This document shows, one piece after another, positions 1 to 9,120 of a DNA stretch of 46,709 nt. The first letter of the stretch is position 1; each line of letters begins with the position of its first letter. The translations under genes were made by a program, and so were the position numbers. The notes under the pieces were generated by a model. The model was not told the origin of the DNA. It saw nothing but the letters and a program-made list of their open reading frames with translations, and did not search any database. This DNA comes from Candidatus Methylomirabilis sp. (GTDB lineage Bacteria > Methylomirabilota > Methylomirabilia > Methylomirabilales > Methylomirabilaceae), in the NCBI GenBank assembly GCA_002634395.1, contig NSJM01000016.1, positions 1-46,709 on the forward strand. The letters run 5' to 3'.

Positions 1-260
1 GGGTCAAGCGGTGGGGGTATCGGGGCGGTCCTGAGACACATGGCTCCATGTTCCACCGTGCTCCAGGCTCAATCGGCGCATCATCTTTTCCATCCCGGGT
101 CTTCAAGGGACACCATATGCCAGGACGGATGGGCACCGATACCGCTAGTGTGAAGGGACTCAAGGTGGTGAAGGTTCTCCCAGAGCAGAACCTGGTGCTG
201 GTGAAGGGGGCAGTGCCCGGACCAGCAGGGGGCTTGGTCACGATCTGCAAGCGAGGCTGA
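1..260 (+). CDS. rplC: Ribosomal protein L3, C-terminal part (5' truncated by window)
   Basis: The gene enters from the left edge; reading starts at base 3 and gives about 85 residues up to the TGA at 258-260. Conserved L3 pieces are visible in order: [23 protein letters not shown] and [12 protein letters not shown]3 is a large-subunit protein that starts 23S rRNA assembly and reaches towards the peptidyl-transferase centre. The MPGRMG tail and the position directly before rplD fit the S10 operon. The start codon and N-terminal domain lie outside the window, so nothing can be said about them. Confidence 0.96.
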   Translation, partial: VKRWGYRGGPETHGSMFHRAPGSIGASSFPSRVFKGHHMPGRMGTDTASVKGLKVVKVLPEQNLVLVKGAVPGPAGGLVTICKRG

Positions 261-264
261 GGCG

Positions 265-900
265 ATGTCAGTGATAGTTCAGGCTGTGGATACGAACGGT
301 ACAAGAACGGCAGATATCGCCCTCGATAAGGGGGTATTCGACGCCAATGCTGTACCCCAACTCCTGCATGACGTGGTCAAGATGCAACTTGCGAATCGTC
401 GTCAGGGGACCGCTTCAACCCGCACACGATCTGAGGTTCGCGGCGGCGGAAAGAAGCCTTGGAAGCAAAAGGGGACTGGTCGGGCTCGAGCTGGAACGAG
501 ACGGTCACCCCTCTGGCGTGGTGGGGGGACAGTGTTTGGTCCCCATCCTCGAAGTTACGGCTACGTAGTTCCTCGGCAGGTGCGAGCGGCGGCACTTCGG
601 GCCGCCCTTTCCGAAAAGGTCCGTACCGGTCAGTTTATGGTCTTGGACGGCCTTTCGCTGGAGGAGCCGAGCACAAAGGCATTCAAGGCGCTATTGGAGC
701 GATTAGGGGTTACCGGGCGGGCCTTGATTGTGACAGACCAAGTCCAGCGAGACGATGCGACTGCCAAGTCCTGTCGCAATCTACCCCATCTCACGCTTTT
801 ACCGATGCAGGGGTTAAACGTGTACGATATCCTGAGACATGATACCCTTATCATGACGAAGGGCGCGGTGAACGCGGTGGAAGAGGTGTGGAAGCCATGA
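265..900 (+). CDS. rplD: Ribosomal protein L4
   Basis: This 211-residue protein has the usual L4 length. The central extended loop that enters the peptide exit tunnel is recognisable by [20 protein letters not shown], followed by [16 protein letters not shown]4 binds 23S rRNA; in E. coli it also represses its own operon, but no such leader can be judged here. It starts at ATG 265, five bases after the rplC stop, with a GAGG just upstream. Its stop overlaps the rplW start as ATGA at 897-900, which suggests translational coupling. Confidence 0.96.
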   Translation: MSVIVQAVDTNGTRTADIALDKGVFDANAVPQLLHDVVKMQLANRRQGTASTRTRSEVRGGGKKPWKQKGTGRARAGTRRSPLWRGGGTVFGPHPRSYGYVVPRQVRAAALRAALSEKVRTGQFMVLDGLSLEEPSTKAFKALLERLGVTGRALIVTDQVQRDDATAKSCRNLPHLTLLPMQGLNVYDILRHDTLIMTKGAVNAVEEVWKP

Positions 901-1187
901 GAGAGGTATACCAGATCATCCGTCGTCCTCTTATCACCGAAAAGGGGACGGATTTGAAGGATCGCGCTAACCAGTACCTTTTCGAAGTTGCCGGAGATGC
1001 CAACAAGATCGAGATTAAGCGGGCGGTTGAATCGCTTTTTCGGGTGAAGGTGCGTCAGGTGCGAACGCTCTCCGTAAAGGGCAAGAAAAAGCGGCTGGGC
1101 CGTTTTGTCGGTCGTACATCCAATTGGAAGAAGGCAGTGGCAACCCTGAATGAAGGGGAAACCATTGAATTCTTCGAGGGAGCGTAG
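897..1187 (+). CDS. rplW: Ribosomal protein L23
   Basis: A 96-residue L23, the large-subunit protein beside the tunnel exit that docks signal recognition particle and trigger factor. The start [17 protein letters not shown] matches the family, with the conserved PLITEK. A GTG at 888 is also in frame, but ATG 897 is preferred: it forms an ATGA overlap with rplD and has AAGAGG at 881-886 about ten bases upstream. The C-terminal [19 protein letters not shown] and the acidic end are typical. Confidence 0.94.
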   Translation: MREVYQIIRRPLITEKGTDLKDRANQYLFEVAGDANKIEIKRAVESLFRVKVRQVRTLSVKGKKKRLGRFVGRTSNWKKAVATLNEGETIEFFEGA

Positions 1188-2006
1188 ATGCCGATCCGAA
1201 TATATAAGCCGACATCTCCAGGCAGACGTTTTCAAACGGTGCTGGAGTACGCCGATGTGACTAGAGCTGTCCCTGAGAAGGCGCTTCTCCGACCATTGAG
1301 AAAAAGTGGGGGTCGGAATGGGTCCGGACGGCTTACCGTACGGCATCGTGGGGGTGGGCACAAGCGACAGTATCGTCTCGTCGATTTCAAGCGCGATAAG
1401 GCAGGAATTCCTGCGAAGGTCGCGTCGATTGAGTACGATCCGAATCGTTCCGCACGCGTCGCTCTCCTTCATTACGTAGATGGGGAGAAGCGGTATATCG
1501 TTGGGCCGCTGGGCCTTCGGATCGGAGAGCAGTTGATGTCCGGCCCGGATGCCGAGATCAAGGTCGGCAACGCCCTCCCATTACGAACGATTCCGGTCGG
1601 CATGACGCTTCATAACCTCGAATTGAAGCCGGGTAGGGGCGCTCAACTGGCTAGAAGCGCCGGCTCCGGCGTGCAATTTTTAGCCAAAGAGGGTGATTAC
1701 GGCTTGGTGAAGCTTCCCTCCGGCGAGTTGCGTCGACTCAACCTTGATTGCATGGCGGTCATTGGTCAAGTGGGGAACCTGGACTACGAAAACGTCTCGT
1801 TGGGGAAGGCCGGCCGGTCGCGATGGCTTGGGATCAGACCCGCCGTTCGGGGTGTCGCCATGAACCCTCACGACCACCCGCTGGGCGGCGGAGAGGGGAA
1901 AACTTCCGGTGGTCGGCATCCCTGTAGTCCCTGGGGGAAACTTGAGCGAAAAACCAGGAAGAAGGGAAAGCCCTCGGACCGTTTCATCGTGAAACGTAGA
2001 AAGTAA
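1188..2006 (+). CDS. rplB: Ribosomal protein L2
   Basis: The full-length 272-residue L2 carries an OB-fold followed by an SH3-like RNA-binding domain. The strongly conserved [20 protein letters not shown] stretch near residue 225 contains the His next to the peptidyl-transferase centre. The usual [16 protein letters not shown]-type tail is present. The gene begins immediately after the rplW stop (TAG then ATG at 1188). The 90 bases that follow hold no gene and end in the rpsS Shine-Dalgarno. Confidence 0.96.
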   Translation: MPIRIYKPTSPGRRFQTVLEYADVTRAVPEKALLRPLRKSGGRNGSGRLTVRHRGGGHKRQYRLVDFKRDKAGIPAKVASIEYDPNRSARVALLHYVDGEKRYIVGPLGLRIGEQLMSGPDAEIKVGNALPLRTIPVGMTLHNLELKPGRGAQLARSAGSGVQFLAKEGDYGLVKLPSGELRRLNLDCMAVIGQVGNLDYENVSLGKAGRSRWLGIRPAVRGVAMNPHDHPLGGGEGKTSGGRHPCSPWGKLERKTRKKGKPSDRFIVKRRK

Positions 2007-2096
2007 GTGTGGGGCGCGGAATGCGAGACGAAAAGGATGATCTTTGTGGTTTCGGATCTCCAACCTTGCAACGTGCGTCTCTGATCGGAGGTTAGT

Positions 2097-2381
2097 GTGC
2101 CGCGATCACTAAAAAAGGGTGCCTACGTGGACCCGAAGCTTCTGAAGAGGATCGAGGGGATGAATGAGGGACGAGAGAAGAAGATCATCAAGTCCTGGTC
2201 GAGGCGTTCCGTTATAATACCTGAATTTGTCGGGCATACGCTGGCGATCCACAACGGCAAGAAGTTCATCCCAATTTACGTTACCGAGAACATGGTTGGA
2301 CACAAACTAGGGGAATTTTCTCCAACCAGGACCTTCCGTGGGCACGGAGCGCATACCGCGCGTTCCACTGCACTCAAGTAA
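2097..2381 (+). CDS. rpsS: Ribosomal protein S19
   Basis: A 94-residue small-subunit head protein that pairs with S13 and contacts tRNA. It begins [12 protein letters not shown] with a GTG start; GGAGG at 2087-2091 lies five bases upstream and fixes that start. Conserved [23 protein letters not shown] and [11 protein letters not shown] segments are present. The C-terminus is slightly extended ([10 protein letters not shown]). It sits in the canonical position between rplB and rplV. Confidence 0.95.
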   Translation: MPRSLKKGAYVDPKLLKRIEGMNEGREKKIIKSWSRRSVIIPEFVGHTLAIHNGKKFIPIYVTENMVGHKLGEFSPTRTFRGHGAHTARSTALK

Positions 2382-2398
2382 AGAGGATCGAGTCGATC

Positions 2399-2746
2399 AT
2401 GGAATGTCGCGCAGTTGGTCGCTTCATAGGAATGCCGCCGCGTAAGGTAAGGCTTGTTGTTGACCTTATCCGTGGTCGAGGCATTAATCAAGCTCTTGAC
2501 ACTATGCGGTTTACGAAAAAGTATGCTGCCAGAGTTGTAGAGAAGATTCTCAAATCGGCTCTCGCCAATGCACAACATAACCATGGAGCGAAGAATATCG
2601 ATCGACTGTTCGTCAAGGAGGCCTTTGTGGATCAGGGTCCGACCATAAAGCGATTCCGGCCTCGTGCCATGGGGCGAGCGAACCCGGTCAGAAAGCGAAG
2701 TAGTCACATTACTATCGTTCTCACCGAGAAGGAAGCGACCCTATAA
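2399..2746 (+). CDS. rplV: Ribosomal protein L22
   Basis: A 115-residue L22 whose long beta-hairpin lines the peptide exit tunnel. The N-terminal [17 protein letters not shown] and the hairpin region [21 protein letters not shown] are family hallmarks. It begins at ATG 2399, 17 bases after the rpsS stop, with AGAGGAT upstream. A 154-base spacer with a heptamer hairpin separates it from rpsC, although these genes are normally adjacent. Confidence 0.95.
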   Translation: MECRAVGRFIGMPPRKVRLVVDLIRGRGINQALDTMRFTKKYAARVVEKILKSALANAQHNHGAKNIDRLFVKEAFVDQGPTIKRFRPRAMGRANPVRKRSSHITIVLTEKEATL

Positions 2747-2813
2747 TCCTGCTCTCGCGGGAGGGAGGCGCGCCTGTTCCTGTGGGCAAAATAGCTGCCG
2801 GCAGTCGACGTTG

Positions 2814-2881
2814 AGCTGTCAGCTTTGGGTAAAAACAACGGCTGCATCAGTAAAGCTGATCGCTGGAAGCCGATAGCTTCT
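2814..2881. repeat. Heptamer hairpin element 1 (TCAGC/GCTGA class)
   Basis: The left arm at 2814-2827 reads AGCTGTC then AGCTTTG. The right arm at 2854-2881 is four 7-base units of the AGCTGAT type. The reverse complement of the left arm matches the start of the right arm at about 11 of 13 positions, so the region can fold. It ends 19 bases before the rpsC start. Confidence 0.7.
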
Positions 2882-2900
2882 ACCAAATGGCGGAGGTGTG

Positions 2901-3608
2901 ATGGGACAGAAGGTACATCCGATAGGATTTCGACTGGGCCTCATTAAGCCATGGAGGTCCAGGTGGTTTGCCATGAAAGGGTATGCAGACGCCCTGCATG
3001 AAGACCTTAAATTCCGACGCTTCATCAAAGAAAAGGTTTATCATGCCGGGGTATCCGGAATCGATATTGAGCGAAAGGCCGATCAGGTTCGTATTGTGAT
3101 TCATACCGCGAGACCCGGCATTATTATTGGAAAGAAGGGTTCCGAGGTCGATAAGTTGAAAGTTGCTCTGTCCGGTATGACGAATAAGCCGATTCAGTTG
3201 GATATTGTCGAGGTTCGAAGGGCGGAGTTGGACGCTCAATTGATTGCTGAGCAGATTGCTTCTCAATTGATGCGCCGAGTCGCCTTCAGACGGGCCATGA
3301 AGAAAACCGTCCAGTCTTCCATGCGGCTAGGAGCTCAAGGAGTTCAGATTGCATGTGCTGGTCGACTGGCCGGAGCCGAGATAGCCCGCAGAGAATGGTA
3401 TCGCGAGGGGCGGATGCCGTTGAATACCCTGCGAGCCGACATCGACTATGGGTTCACTCAAGCTAAGACTACGTATGGGCTGATCGGAGTCAAGTGTTGG
3501 GTCTACCATGGGGAAGCGATGCCGGAGACGCTGGCGACTAAACAGGAACGGGAGATGCCACAAGTGAGCCAGCGACGGCTCCGAGGGCCTCACCCGACAC
3601 AGGACTAG
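2901..3608 (+). CDS. rpsC: Ribosomal protein S3
   Basis: A 235-residue S3 at the mRNA entry channel of the small subunit. It begins [14 protein letters not shown] type II KH domain is marked by the GxxG loop [10 protein letters not shown] near residue 77, and the C-terminal domain holds [25 protein letters not shown] 2898 is a possible alternative start directly before ATG 2901; GGAGG at 2892-2896 serves either. The C-terminus beyond about residue 215 is variable and basic. Confidence 0.95.
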   Translation: MGQKVHPIGFRLGLIKPWRSRWFAMKGYADALHEDLKFRRFIKEKVYHAGVSGIDIERKADQVRIVIHTARPGIIIGKKGSEVDKLKVALSGMTNKPIQLDIVEVRRAELDAQLIAEQIASQLMRRVAFRRAMKKTVQSSMRLGAQGVQIACAGRLAGAEIARREWYREGRMPLNTLRADIDYGFTQAKTTYGLIGVKCWVYHGEAMPETLATKQEREMPQVSQRRLRGPHPTQD

Positions 3609-3616
3609 GAAACGCG

Positions 3617-4036
3617 ATGCTGGCGCCAAAGCGAGTCAAGTTTCGAAAGCAACATCGGGGGCGGCGGTCTGGGGTTGCCGTCAGCGGGTCGACGTTGGCC
3701 TTCGGAGAATATGGTCTGAAAGCCATGGAGGCGGCTTGGATTACCAATCGCCAGATTGAGGCGGCTCGTCGAGCTATCACGCACCATATCAAGAGGGGGG
3801 GCAAGGTGTGGATCCGGATCTTCCCGGATAAGCCGGTCACGAAGAAGCCCGCGGAGACTCGGATGGGTAAGGGGAAGGGCGCACCGGAAGGATGGGTGGC
3901 GGTGGTGAAGCCCGGTCGCGTCCTTTGCGAGATGGAAGGGGTTACTGAGGGAACGGCTAAAGAGGCAATGCGTCTCGCGGCACATAAGCTGCCCATTGCC
4001 ACACGGTTCGTATCCCGCACGATGGTGGTGAGCTGA
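3617..4036 (+). CDS. rplP: Ribosomal protein L16
   Basis: A 139-residue L16 that helps place the A-site tRNA on the large subunit. It starts [17 protein letters not shown] and contains the conserved [18 protein letters not shown] loop. The length is normal. It lies eight bases after rpsC and eight before rpmC, so the three are co-transcribed. Confidence 0.95.
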   Translation: MLAPKRVKFRKQHRGRRSGVAVSGSTLAFGEYGLKAMEAAWITNRQIEAARRAITHHIKRGGKVWIRIFPDKPVTKKPAETRMGKGKGAPEGWVAVVKPGRVLCEMEGVTEGTAKEAMRLAAHKLPIATRFVSRTMVVS

Positions 4037-4044
4037 GGACGACG

Positions 4045-4266
4045 ATGGATGCCAAAGCGTTTCGTGAGTTGAGTACGGAAGAGTTAGACCAAAAGCTGCG
4101 CGATGCGAGAGATGAACTCTTGAAGCTGAAGTTGAGAGCTTCGGTGTCGCAACTCGAGAATCCGGCCCGTATCCGCCGCCTTCGCCGAGAGATTGCGGTT
4201 GGAGAAACGGTACGGAGAGAGTCCTTGCGTAACCAGGCAATGTCAGGGATGGAGCGGACGCCATGA
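4045..4266 (+). CDS. rpmC: Ribosomal protein L29
   Basis: A 73-residue, mostly helical L29 that sits next to L23 at the tunnel exit. The pattern [20 protein letters not shown] followed by [15 protein letters not shown] is the family signature. Its stop overlaps the rpsQ start as ATGA at 4263-4266. Confidence 0.93.
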   Translation: MDAKAFRELSTEELDQKLRDARDELLKLKLRASVSQLENPARIRRLRREIAVGETVRRESLRNQAMSGMERTP

Positions 4267-4532
4267 CCGAAGAGAAGAAGAGAGGTCGTCGAAAGGCCCT
4301 GGTGGGGGTCGTGGTGAGCGATAAGATGCAAAAGACCGTCGTCGTAGTGGTTGAGCGTCTCGTTCGTCATGAGGCTTATGGCAAAATGGTCCGCCGTAGG
4401 ACAAAGGTCAAAGCCCACGATGAGGACAATCGTTGCAGCATGGGAGATAAGGTTGCTATTGAAGAGGCTCGGCCTTTAAGCAAAGAGAAACATTGGCGAG
4501 TAACAGAAATCCTGCAGAAGGCGATTATCTAA
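4263..4532 (+). CDS. rpsQ: Ribosomal protein S17
   Basis: An 89-residue OB-fold protein that binds 16S rRNA early in 30S assembly. [21 protein letters not shown] and [12 protein letters not shown] are characteristic. The start overlaps rpmC by four bases. A lysine/arginine-rich N-terminal tail of about ten residues precedes the fold. Confidence 0.94.
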   Translation: MTEEKKRGRRKALVGVVVSDKMQKTVVVVVERLVRHEAYGKMVRRRTKVKAHDEDNRCSMGDKVAIEEARPLSKEKHWRVTEILQKAII

Positions 4533-4541
4533 AGGGTAATT

Positions 4542-4910
4542 ATGATCGGTTTACGGACAATTATGGAGGTGGCCGACAACTCCGGCGCCAAGCGGATCTC
4601 CCTGATTAAGGTGCTGGGAGGATCCGGGAAGCGGTACGCCCGTTTGGGCGATGTCATCGTCGCGAACGTCAAAGAGGCGATTCCGGAGGGCTCGGTGAAG
4701 AAGGGCGCTGTAGTGAAAGCAGTGGTGGTCAGAACGTCGAAAGAGCTACGGCGTGCGGATGGCTCTTACATCAAATTCGATCGAAATGCCGCCGTGCTCC
4801 TGAACGAGCAGAATAACCCGGTCGGCACTCGGATTTTTGGTCCGGTAGCCCGAGAGCTGCGTGAGGCTCGGTTCATGAAGATTATCTCCCTGGCGCCAGA
4901 GGTGGTCTAA
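4542..4910 (+). CDS. rplN: Ribosomal protein L14
   Basis: A 122-residue L14 at the subunit interface (bridge B8). It starts [19 protein letters not shown] and ends [12 protein letters not shown], both near-invariant in the family. Length is exactly typical. GGTAAT precedes the ATG, so the Shine-Dalgarno is weak, and coupling to the upstream gene nine bases away is likely. Confidence 0.95.
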   Translation: MIGLRTIMEVADNSGAKRISLIKVLGGSGKRYARLGDVIVANVKEAIPEGSVKKGAVVKAVVVRTSKELRRADGSYIKFDRNAAVLLNEQNNPVGTRIFGPVARELREARFMKIISLAPEVV

Positions 4911-4940
4911 GGTGGCGAGGGCTGAAACTGTGAGGGTGTG

Positions 4941-5270
4941 ATGGCGGTAGGACAGGGGCTTCAGGTCAAGAAGAACGATCTGGTCGCCGTAATTGCTGGG
5001 AAGGACAAGGGAAAACGGGGTAAAGTGCTGAAGGTTATCCCCAAGACTCTGCGGGCTTTGGTGGAAAAGGTGAACCTTGTGAAGCGCCACACCAAGCCGG
5101 GGCAGGGCTCGAAGCAAGGAGGGATACTTGAACGGGAAAATCCTATTCATGCTTCGAATCTGATGCTGGTTTGCAATAAGTGTGACCGCCCTGTCCGTGT
5201 CGGCGTTAGTCGTCTCGCCGATGGTAAAAAGGTGCGGGTGTGTAAAAAGTGTAGTGAGATAGTTGCTTAG
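4941..5270 (+). CDS. rplX: Ribosomal protein L24
   Basis: A 109-residue L24, an assembly initiator that binds the 5' part of 23S rRNA. The KOW motif is seen as KKNDLVAVIAGKDKGKRGKV. The C-terminal half carries two CxxC pairs (CNKCDRP and CKKCSE), a zinc-ribbon form found in many but not all bacteria. GTG 4938 directly precedes ATG 4941 and could also start the gene. Confidence 0.94.
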   Translation: MAVGQGLQVKKNDLVAVIAGKDKGKRGKVLKVIPKTLRALVEKVNLVKRHTKPGQGSKQGGILERENPIHASNLMLVCNKCDRPVRVGVSRLADGKKVRVCKKCSEIVA

Positions 5271-5280
5271 GGGAAAGTGA

Positions 5281-5898
5281 ATGGTGCAAGAAACTAAGAC
5301 AAAAAAGAGGAAAGAAAAATCGGACGTGAGGGAGTCTAAACAGGAACCTCGCGCTCTACCGCGACTTCGCGAGCGCTTTCGCGACATGATTGCGCCTGCC
5401 CTGATGAAGCAGTTTAGGCATAAGAATATCTGGCAGGTGCCTCGTCCCTCGAAGGTCGTTATCAATATGGGACTGGGAGAGGCTGTTGCGAATGTGAAGG
5501 TGATCGACGCTGCAGTCGAGGAACTGTCAGCCGTAACCGGACAGAAACCGATCGTGACGCGTGCCAGGAAGTCTGAGGCAGGATTCAAGCTCAGGGAGGG
5601 GGTGCCCATCGGTTGTAAGGTCACCCTGCGCGGAGATCGGATGTATGAGTTTCTCGATCGGTTCGTGAATGTCGCGCTCCCGCGGATTCGAGACTTCAGA
5701 GGCGTTCCGGCCAAGTCGTTTGATGGTCGTGGCAATTACAATCTTGGGGTGAGAGAACAACTCATCTTCCCAGAGATCAAATACGATAAGGTGGATGCCG
5801 TCCGCGGAATGGATATCGCCATTGAGACGTCAGCGAAGACAGATGAACAGGCACGTGCGCTCTTGGAGCATCTAGGGTTTCCTTTTCAGAAGAGTTAG
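5281..5898 (+). CDS. rplE: Ribosomal protein L5 with basic N-terminal extension
   Basis: L5 anchors 5S rRNA in the central protuberance. The core, from about residue 27 (LPRLRERF), holds [16 protein letters not shown]-type and [18 protein letters not shown]-type segments and ends in the usual EHLGFPF. The whole protein is 205 residues against about 180 in most bacteria. The excess is a Lys/Glu-rich N-terminal tail. No other start with a good ribosome binding site was seen between the tail and the core, so the extension is probably real. Confidence 0.94.
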   Translation: MVQETKTKKRKEKSDVRESKQEPRALPRLRERFRDMIAPALMKQFRHKNIWQVPRPSKVVINMGLGEAVANVKVIDAAVEELSAVTGQKPIVTRARKSEAGFKLREGVPIGCKVTLRGDRMYEFLDRFVNVALPRIRDFRGVPAKSFDGRGNYNLGVREQLIFPEIKYDKVDAVRGMDIAIETSAKTDEQARALLEHLGFPFQKS

Positions 5899-5910
5899 TA
5901 AATAAAGAGC

Positions 5911-5989
5911 GATCAGCCGTCAGCTATCAGCGAAGATATGTTGCGTATTTGTTTATTGTTCCTGAAAGCTGAACGCTGATTACTGAAAG
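5911..5989. repeat. Heptamer hairpin element 2 (TCAGC/GCTGA class)
   Basis: The left arm at 5911-5931 is three exact-phase 7-mers of form nnTCAGC. The right arm at 5962-5989 is four 7-mers beginning CTGA. The arms are complementary in register and the AT-rich stretch between them is the loop. The element starts 12 bases after the rplE stop and ends 14 bases before the rpsZ start. Confidence 0.8.
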
Positions 5990-6003
5990 TTAGGGAGCAG
6001 CAT

Positions 6004-6189
6004 ATGGCAAAGCTTTCGCTAATCGTGAAAAGTCAGCGTGAGCCGAAATTCGGAGTGCGCGGCTATCACCGCTGTCGTAACTGTGGGCGACCGCGCGGCT
6101 ACCTCAGGAAGTTTGAGATGTGTCGGATCTGCTTTCGGGATCTGGCTCTTCGGGGTGAGATCCCAGGCGTCATTAAGGCAAGTTGGTAA
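6004..6189 (+). CDS. rpsZ: Ribosomal protein S14, zinc-binding (type Z)
   Basis: A 61-residue S14 of the short, zinc-binding kind. CRNCGRPRG and CRICF supply the four cysteines. S14 joins the small-subunit head late in assembly. Only this form is visible here; a longer zinc-free paralogue could exist elsewhere. It starts at ATG 6004 with AGGGAG upstream. Confidence 0.94.
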   Translation: MAKLSLIVKSQREPKFGVRGYHRCRNCGRPRGYLRKFEMCRICFRDLALRGEIPGVIKASW

Positions 6190-6279
6190 AGTGGTTGCGC
6201 GCCTCCGAATCGAGGACGTGAGCCTTCTAAACGCGGAGCATCGAATGCCAAACGTGAAATTTGGAGTAAGTCGACCATG

Positions 6280-6672
6280 ATGACCGACCCGATAGCTGAC
6301 ATGCTGACCAGGGTCAGGAACGCCAACTTGGCCGTTCATGACACCGTCCACATTCCGGCCTCCAGGATTAAAGTAGAAATTGCAAAGGTCCTGCGTGAGG
6401 AAGGGTATATCAGGAACTTTAAGGTCCTCACAGTCGACAACCATCGAGTGCTTCGGATCTACCTGAAGTACGGTGCGGGAGACCAGCGGATCGTGAGCGG
6501 TCTTCGTCGAGTCAGCCGGCCCGGGCTCCGGGTGTATGCGACGTCGCGGCGGTTACCTCGGGTCCTGAATGGCTTAGGTGTGGCGGTTCTTTCGACCTCA
6601 CAGGGGATCATGACGGAGCGAGCGGCTAAAGATCGAGGCGTAGGTGGCGAGGTGCTGTGCTACGTCTGGTGA
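6280..6672 (+). CDS. rpsH: Ribosomal protein S8
   Basis: A 130-residue S8 that binds helix 21 of 16S rRNA. It starts [15 protein letters not shown] and ends with [11 protein letters not shown], both classic. The ATG at 6277 is also in frame one codon earlier. The C-terminal [20 protein letters not shown] loop contains the rRNA-contacting STSQG. The 90 bases before it hold no gene. Confidence 0.95.
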   Translation: MTDPIADMLTRVRNANLAVHDTVHIPASRIKVEIAKVLREEGYIRNFKVLTVDNHRVLRIYLKYGAGDQRIVSGLRRVSRPGLRVYATSRRLPRVLNGLGVAVLSTSQGIMTERAAKDRGVGGEVLCYVW

Positions 6673-6774
6673 GGATGTGCGAGGCTGTTGGGAGAAGTTA
6701 CAAGGGGTGAGTGGGTAGGCCGGAGTAAGTGAAGCGCTGTGCCGTAACGTGCGAAAATGTCATGCTGGTTAAGC

Positions 6775-6832
6775 GATCAGTTTTGGGCGTTCAGTTCTGT
6801 CTGTGGCTGACCGCTGCTGATTGCCGGGCGCT
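6775..6832. repeat. Heptamer hairpin element 3 (TCAGC/GCTGA class, degenerate)
   Basis: The left arm from 6775 reads GATCAGT, TTTGGGC, GTTCAGT. The right arm from 6805 reads GGCTGAC, CGCTGCT and two more degenerate units. TCAG on the left faces CTGA on the right. It lies in the 181-base rpsH-rplF spacer, 21 bases before the rplF start. This is the least regular two-armed copy. Confidence 0.55.
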
Positions 6833-6853
6833 ATCTAAGGAAACAGGTAGGGT

Positions 6854-7390
6854 ATGTCGCGAATCGGAAAGAAACCAATCCCGTTCTCCGAGCAGGTGAA
6901 AATCGAGATTACGGGAGGTAGCATCTTTGTCGAGGGACCGAAGGGTAAGCTTTCACTTCGCCTCCATCATTCAATGACGGTGAGGGTGGAGGACAGCCAG
7001 CTTCATTGCCTGCGGCCCTCGGATAATAAACTCCATCGTTCACTCCATGGATTGACCCGTACGCTGATTGCAAATATGATCGAGGGGGTCACCAAGGGAT
7101 TCGAGAAGAAGCTTGAGATGATCGGGGTCGGCTATCGTGCCTCGGTGCAAGGGAGAAACCTCTCGCTGATGTTAGGTTATTCGCACCCTCTCATTGTGCC
7201 GTTGCCTGACGGAATTAATGTTTCGGTAGAGGGCCAGAATCTGCTGGCGATCTCCGGAGTGGATAAACAGCAGGTCGGCGAGGTAGCCGCCAAGATCAGG
7301 AGTCTCAGACCGCCTGAGCCGTATAAGGGCAAGGGGGTCAAGTACGCGGGCGAGCATATTCGTCGTAAGGCCGGGAAGGCCGGGGCGTAA
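6854..7390 (+). CDS. rplF: Ribosomal protein L6
   Basis: A 178-residue L6 made of two similar alpha/beta domains, near the factor-binding site. It starts MSRIGKKPIPFSEQV, and the C-terminal signature PPEPYKGKGVKYAGEHIRRKAGKAG is intact. Length is typical. The gene follows a spacer with a degenerate heptamer hairpin; AAGGAAACAGGTAGGGT upstream of the ATG provides the ribosome binding site. Confidence 0.95.
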   Translation: MSRIGKKPIPFSEQVKIEITGGSIFVEGPKGKLSLRLHHSMTVRVEDSQLHCLRPSDNKLHRSLHGLTRTLIANMIEGVTKGFEKKLEMIGVGYRASVQGRNLSLMLGYSHPLIVPLPDGINVSVEGQNLLAISGVDKQQVGEVAAKIRSLRPPEPYKGKGVKYAGEHIRRKAGKAGA

Positions 7391-7421
7391 GTCGTGTCGC
7401 GCCTCTCGAGGAGGAGTTGAG

Positions 7422-7790
7422 TTGGTAGGCTACGGAGGAAAACAGGAGCGCCGACAACGACGTCATCGTCGGATTAGAAAGCGTATTGTTGGTAGCGCAT
7501 CCTACCCACGGCTCTGTGTATTCAGAAGTGCTCGTCATATCTACGCCCAGATTGTTGATGACGAGCAGGGCAAGACGCTGGCTGCCGCGTCCACCCTTTC
7601 GAAAGAGATCAGAGAAAAAGGAAAGGTTGAGAGCAAGACCGCTGCTGCTCGGTTGGTCGGTGAGCTATTAGCGAGTAAGGCCCTGGCGGCCGATATTTCG
7701 CGAGTGGTCTTTGATCGTGGTGGGTTCAAGTTTCATGGACGCGTGAAAGCGTTGGCCGCCGGCCTTGGAGAGAAAGGAATAAGGCTCTAG
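7422..7790 (+). CDS. rplR: Ribosomal protein L18
   Basis: A 122-residue 5S-rRNA-binding L18. The conserved RRHRRIRKRI, PRLCVFRSARHIYAQIVDD and FDRGGFKFHGRVKALA segments are present. The start is an uncommon TTG at 7422, supported by GGAGG at 7410-7414 and by the family N-terminus. The 31-base spacer from rplF carries only the ribosome binding site. Confidence 0.93.
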   Translation: MVGYGGKQERRQRRHRRIRKRIVGSASYPRLCVFRSARHIYAQIVDDEQGKTLAAASTLSKEIREKGKVESKTAAARLVGELLASKALAADISRVVFDRGGFKFHGRVKALAAGLGEKGIRL

Positions 7791-7801
7791 TCGGTGGCGG
7801 G

Positions 7802-7934
7802 TAAGCCGTGAGCCGTCAGCGGTCAGTCTGATAGCTGAGGATGAAGACGTAGCAGCGTGGTCCTGGATGCGGGTTGTCTCTCGCGTCTCCTGAGTTTTCG
7901 CTGTAAGCTGATGGCCGATCGCTGAATGCTTACA
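7802..7934. repeat. Heptamer hairpin element 4 (TCAGC/GCTGA class)
   Basis: The left arm at 7802-7829 has four 7-mers such as TGAGCCG and TCAGCGG. The right arm at 7900-7934 has five 7-mers such as GCTGATG and GCTGAAT. A 70-base non-periodic centre separates them. It starts 11 bases after the rplR stop and ends 31 bases before the rpsE start. Confidence 0.75.
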
Positions 7935-7965
7935 GGATGCAGGATAGTAGAAGAGAGGGAGAAGA

Positions 7966-8475
7966 TTGAAGCAGATTAAAGCTGAGTCGTTGAACCTCGC
8001 CGAGCGTATCGTCCATATTAATCGAGTCGCCAAAGTGGTGAAGGGGGGGCGGCGATTTCAGTTCAGCGCCCTTGTCGTGGTGGGCGATCAGAACGGACAC
8101 GTGGGAATCGGATTAGGAAAAGCGCACGAGGTCCCGGAGGCGATCCGCAAGGGGGTTGAGGCGGCTAAGAAGGATTTGATCGGCATATCGCTGATACGAA
8201 CAAGTATTCCTCACGAGGTGATCGGAAAGTTTGGCTCAAGTAGGGTGATCCTGAAGCCGGCCTCGCAAGGGACTGGAGTCGTAGCGGGAAGGGCGGCTCG
8301 TGCAGTGTTGGAGGCGGCGGGCGTTCGAGATGTGCTGTCTAAATCGCTGGGCTCCGATAATCCGCACAATGTCGTAAAGGCGACGTTAAAGGGCCTGCAG
8401 TCGCTTCGGACGCCTGAAGACGTAGCGCGTGCACGAGGGGCACATCAGAAAGGGCTGGTCGCGCAAGGGGCATAA
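7966..8475 (+). CDS. rpsE: Ribosomal protein S5
   Basis: A 169-residue S5, important for decoding fidelity at the mRNA entry. The dsRNA-binding-like N-terminal domain contains [19 protein letters not shown], and the C-terminal domain contains [19 protein letters not shown]. The start is TTG at 7966 with GAGGGAGAAGA at 7954-7964 as ribosome binding site. The product begins [21 protein letters not shown], as expected for the family. Confidence 0.94.
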   Translation: MKQIKAESLNLAERIVHINRVAKVVKGGRRFQFSALVVVGDQNGHVGIGLGKAHEVPEAIRKGVEAAKKDLIGISLIRTSIPHEVIGKFGSSRVILKPASQGTGVVAGRAARAVLEAAGVRDVLSKSLGSDNPHNVVKATLKGLQSLRTPEDVARARGAHQKGLVAQGA

Positions 8476-8476
8476 G

Positions 8477-8677
8477 ATGAATAAAGGTCTTCGTATTATT
8501 CTCAGAAAAAGTAAGATCGGCCACCCGGCCCACCAGACTCGGGTTCTCGCCGGGTTGGGATTGCGCAGACTCAATGAGTCTGTAGTCCGCGCCGACACAC
8601 CGACTATTCGAGGAATGATCAGGAAGGTGATTCACCTCGTCGATGTGCAGCAGGTCGCTAGTGAGGAGAGGGGATGA
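8477..8677 (+). CDS. rpmD: Ribosomal protein L30
   Basis: A 66-residue L30. [20 protein letters not shown] marks the start at ATG 8477, one base after the rpsE stop; the frame is open further upstream, but that part overlaps rpsE. The core [21 protein letters not shown] is typical of the small bacterial L30. The stop overlaps the rplO start (ATGA at 8674-8677). Confidence 0.93.
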   Translation: MNKGLRIILRKSKIGHPAHQTRVLAGLGLRRLNESVVRADTPTIRGMIRKVIHLVDVQQVASEERG

Positions 8678-9120
8678 AACTGCACGAGTTGAAGCCGTCG
8701 GCAGGCGCTAATCGGCGCAGAAAACGTGTTGGTCGTGGTACCGGTTCCGGGCACGGGAAGACATCCGGCAGAGGGGAAAAAGGTCAGAAGGCTCGCTCGG
8801 GTGCCCATATCCATCCCTGGTTCGAGGGCGGTCAGCTTCCACTCCATCGCCGTGTACCAAAGCGAGGCTTTACCAGTCGATTCAAGAAGGTCTACGCCAC
8901 CGTGAACCTGAAAGATCTGGAGCGATTCGAATCAGGAACTAAAGTGACCCCAGGACTGCTGCAGGAACGGAGGCTCGTCAAGGATCTGAAGGCGGGATTG
9001 AAGGTTCTTGCCGAAGGGGTTCTCGGTAAGCCTCTCAGTGTGGCCGCTCATAAGTTCTCTAAACGATCGATCGAGAAGATCCTTGCCTCTGGTGGGAAGG
9101 TCGAGGTCATTAGCTCATGA
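8674..9120 (+). CDS. rplO: Ribosomal protein L15
   Basis: A 148-residue L15 with the usual Gly/Arg-rich N-terminal arm ([20 protein letters not shown]) that threads into 23S rRNA. The globular C-terminal domain has [10 protein letters not shown] and [12 protein letters not shown]. It starts within the rpmD stop and ends in an ATGA overlap with secY, a conserved coupling of the spc operon. Confidence 0.95.
   Translation: MKLHELKPSAGANRRRKRVGRGTGSGHGKTSGRGEKGQKARSGAHIHPWFEGGQLPLHRRVPKRGFTSRFKKVYATVNLKDLERFESGTKVTPGLLQERRLVKDLKAGLKVLAEGVLGKPLSVAAHKFSKRSIEKILASGGKVEVISS

Noticed and set aside
630-1472. Minus-strand frame opposite rplD, rplW and rplB
   Set aside because: Antisense to three highly conserved ribosomal genes; no recognisable product.
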